From Hippophae tibetana (taxonomy: Eukaryota; Streptophyta; Magnoliopsida; Rosales; Elaeagnaceae), in NCBI GenBank assembly GCA_037013495.1, contig JAZDXN010000026.1:2418001-2482000 (forward strand): a DNA stretch of 64,000 bases, given 5' to 3'. Made by a program: the position numbers and the translations under genes. The notes under the pieces were generated by a model that worked only from the letters and a program-made list of their open reading frames with translations, was not told the DNA's origin and did not search any database. Below, piece after piece: positions 62,196 through 64,000 of this stretch; positions within the stretch are counted from its first letter, which is position 1, and each line of letters starts with the position of its first letter.

Positions 62196-64000
62196 TGAGA
62201 TATTGGTGCCGACCTAGGGTTGTTGATTTATATTTCCAATAAGTCTCTATTCTTCAAAAAAAAATAAGAGAAGAGAAAAAGAAAGTGGATGTTGTTCACA
62301 TTTTCAAAAACAACAAAACATTTGGTAAATATGAGTTACAAATTTCAACGGAGATATCTTTTGACTTGGGTATCGAAACCACTATTATAATATATCAAAT
62401 CGAAGCTCGTATCAAATTACACAATATGTTTTTCTCCTGTTTAGGAAAATCGTTTTTGTACCCAAATTACATCGTTTACATCACTTAACGAGTGTTAAAA
62501 GTTTTTAACGCACCATTTTTATTTTTCTTACTTCTGGTTTAATTCAATATAGCTATACAGGAGATATTGGTGTGGACCTAGAGTTGTTTATTTATATTTT
62601 TAATAAGTCTCTTTTCTTCAAAATAAAAAATAAGAGAAGAGAAAAAGAAAGAGGTTGTCGTTCACATTTTCAAAAATAACAAAAGATTTGGTAAATATGA
62701 GTTACAACTTTCAACGGAGATATCTTTTGACTCGGGTATCAAAACCACTGTTATAAAATATCAAATTGAAGCTCATATCAAATTATACAATATATTTAGT
62801 GGTCCCAAGAAAATCGTTTTTTAACACAAATTACATCGTTTACATTACTTACCGAGTGTTTAAAGTTTTTGACGCACCATTTTCATTTTTCTTACTTCTG
62901 GTTTAATTCAATAGAGCTATACATGAGATATTGGTGCCGACCTAGGGTTGTTGATTTATATTTCCAATAAGTCTCTATTATTCAAAAAAAAATAGGAGAA
63001 GAGAAAAAGAAAGAGGATGTTGTTCACATTTTCAAAAACAACAAAACATTTGGTAAATATGAGTTACAACTTTCAACGGAGATATCTTTTGACTCGGGTA
63101 TCGAAACCACTATTATAATATATCAAATCGAAGCTCGTATCAAATTACACAATATGTTTTGCTCCCGCCCAGGAAAATCGTTTTCGTACCCAAATTATAT
63201 CGTTTACATCACTTAACGAGTGTTTAAAGTTTTTGACGCACCGTTTTCATTTTTCTTACTTCTGGTTTAATTCAATAGAGCTATACAGTAGATATTGGTG
63301 CGGACCTAGGTTTTTTTATTTATATTTCCAATAAATCTGTTTGCTTCAAAAAAAAAATAAGAGAACAGAAAAAGAAAGAGGATTTCGTTCACTATTTCAA
63401 AAACAACAAAACATTTGGTAAATATGAGTTACAACTTTCAACGGAGATATCTTTTGACTCGGGTATCGAAACCACTATTATAATATATCAAATCGAAGCT
63501 CATATCAAATTACACAATATGTTTTGGTCCCGCCCAGGAAAATAGTTTTTGTACCCAAATTTTATCGTTTACATCAGTTAACGAGTGTTTAAAGTTTTTG
63601 ACGCACCATTTTCATTTTTCTTACTTCTGGTTTAATTCAATAGAGCATTACAGGAGATATTGGTGCCGACCTAGGGTTTTTGATTTATATTTCCAATAAT
63701 TCTATATTCTTCAAAAAAAAAATAAGAGAAGAGAAAAATAAAGAGGATTTCGTTCACATTTTCAAAAACAACAAAACATTTCGTAAATATGAGTTACAAC
63801 TTTCAACGGAGATATCTTTTGACTCGGGTATCGAAACCACTATTATAATATATCAAATCGAAGCTCGTATCAAATTAAACAATATGTTTTGCTCCCGCCC
63901 AGGAAAATCGTTTTCGTACCCAAATTACATCGTTTACATCACTTAACGAGTGTTTAAAGTTTTTGACGCACCGTTTTCATTTTTCTTACTTCTGGTTTAA
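62196..64000 (+). repeat. Closing monomers, last one cut by the window edge
   Basis: Monomers start at 62196, 62560, 62924, 63288 and 63653; the last lacks about 18 bases of its 3' end. The monomers at 62924 and 63653 share the rare ATCGTTTTCGTACCC, two monomers apart. The monomer at 62560 has a disturbed core (ATTTAGTGGTCCCAAG). The array evidently continues beyond the window on both sides. Confidence 0.85.

Larger units (their letters stand above)
1..64000 (+). repeat. Satellite DNA array, monomer about 364 bp, 175 complete copies plus one partial
   Basis: Every stretch of the window aligns to the same unit, head to tail and in one orientation. Each monomer begins near GGAGATATTGGTGC and ends near CAATAGAGCTATACA. 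Landmarks in order: CGGACCTAGGGTTG, TTATATTTCCAATAAG, a run of 7-13 A, a polypurine stretch, CGTTCACATTTTCAAAAAC, GAGTTACAACTTTCAACGG, GACTCGGGTATCGAAACC, AATATATCAAATCGAAGC, ATCAAATTACACAATATG, AATCGTTTTTGTACCC, GAGTGTTTAAAGTTTTTGAC and CTTACTTCTGGTTTAATTC. Lengths run from 344 to 373 bp; the common classes are 361, 363, 364 and 365 bp, and they track monomer type. No non-satellite insertion was found anywhere. The whole window is therefore gene-free tandem repeat. That it is a eukaryotic satellite is certain; the host, the chromosomal position and any centromere role are not shown by the sequence. Confidence 0.98.

Noticed and set aside
1..64000. CRISPR array
   Set aside because: There are no short repeats with unique spacers; the period is about 364 bp and the whole unit is repeated.
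1..64000. Retroelement or DNA transposon inserted in the array
   Set aside because: Monomer boundaries could be followed from one end to the other with lengths of 344-373 bp; no gap large enough for an insertion exists.
1..64000. Naming the host from the monomer sequence
   Set aside because: I do not recognise the monomer as a named satellite family with any certainty. A search of the consensus monomer against plant and animal satellite collections and genome assemblies would settle it.

Overview
The window holds one thing: a continuous head-to-tail satellite DNA array. I could place 175 complete monomers and one 3'-truncated monomer (63653-64000), all on the + strand. Most are 361-367 bp (mean about 364 bp; extremes 344 and 373 bp), with no unrelated sequence between them. 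The DNA is AT-rich (about 30% GC on sample lines counted by hand). I see no convincing protein gene, RNA gene, transposon, CRISPR array or telomere repeat. The open frames, up to 133 codons, are the same stretch of monomer read again and again. A long, uninterrupted, AT-rich array of roughly 360 bp units with higher-order structure indicates eukaryotic heterochromatin (centromeric, pericentromeric or subtelomeric). A plant is my best guess from monomer length and CAAAA-rich segments, but I did not recognise the family and an animal source is not excluded.

I set each monomer to begin at the motif GGAGATATTGGTGC (position 1). Monomers fall into recurrent types told apart by shared variants. Labels used here: a (GATAATGG, CGTTTACATT, TGCTCC), b (GAAGTTGG, TATATTGGCCCC), c (ACACCAAAAC, GTGTTACGAC), d (CATAAACAAC or ACGGATATATC, ends CCCAAGAAAATCGTTTTGTACC), e (GATTTATTTTTCC, CCCAACTTAGATCG), f (GAACCTCC), g (CGTTTCAAAT, TTTTTCTACC, AAAGAGTGTTGAAAG), h (GTGTATTCTTCC, AATATTAG, ATATCATTTG), i (GCCGACTTAGG or GCCGATTTAGG, AAGCCTC), j (GCGGACCTAGACTTG, AATAACAAAAG), k (GAAAATGAAAGAG or GATGTTGTTCAC), l (TCAAAATAAAAAATAAG, GATTTCG), L (long type with an extra GAGAA).

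Layout. 1-15259: arrays of types a, b, i, j and k, moving from tetramers (a-b-i-j) through an eight-monomer block present twice to a trimer repeated four times (k-b-i). 15260-21451: a mixed zone. 21452-26912: a five-monomer unit of about 1820 bp (b-i-j-k-l) in three nearly identical copies. 26913-29829: a second copy, 9837 bp downstream, of 17076 to about 19915. 30194-49451: a second higher-order family with type order a-b-c-d-e-f-g-h, in successive versions of 10, 6, 11, 5 and 15 monomers and a last incomplete one. 49452-64000: a more heterogeneous zone with long monomers, small local duplications and chimeric monomers.

Nothing here works as a set of genes. The information lies in how the array evolved: repeated unequal exchange and duplication of whole monomer blocks, chimeric monomers whose switch points often lie near monomer offset 200-240, and a recurrent 17-bp deletion between short direct repeats.
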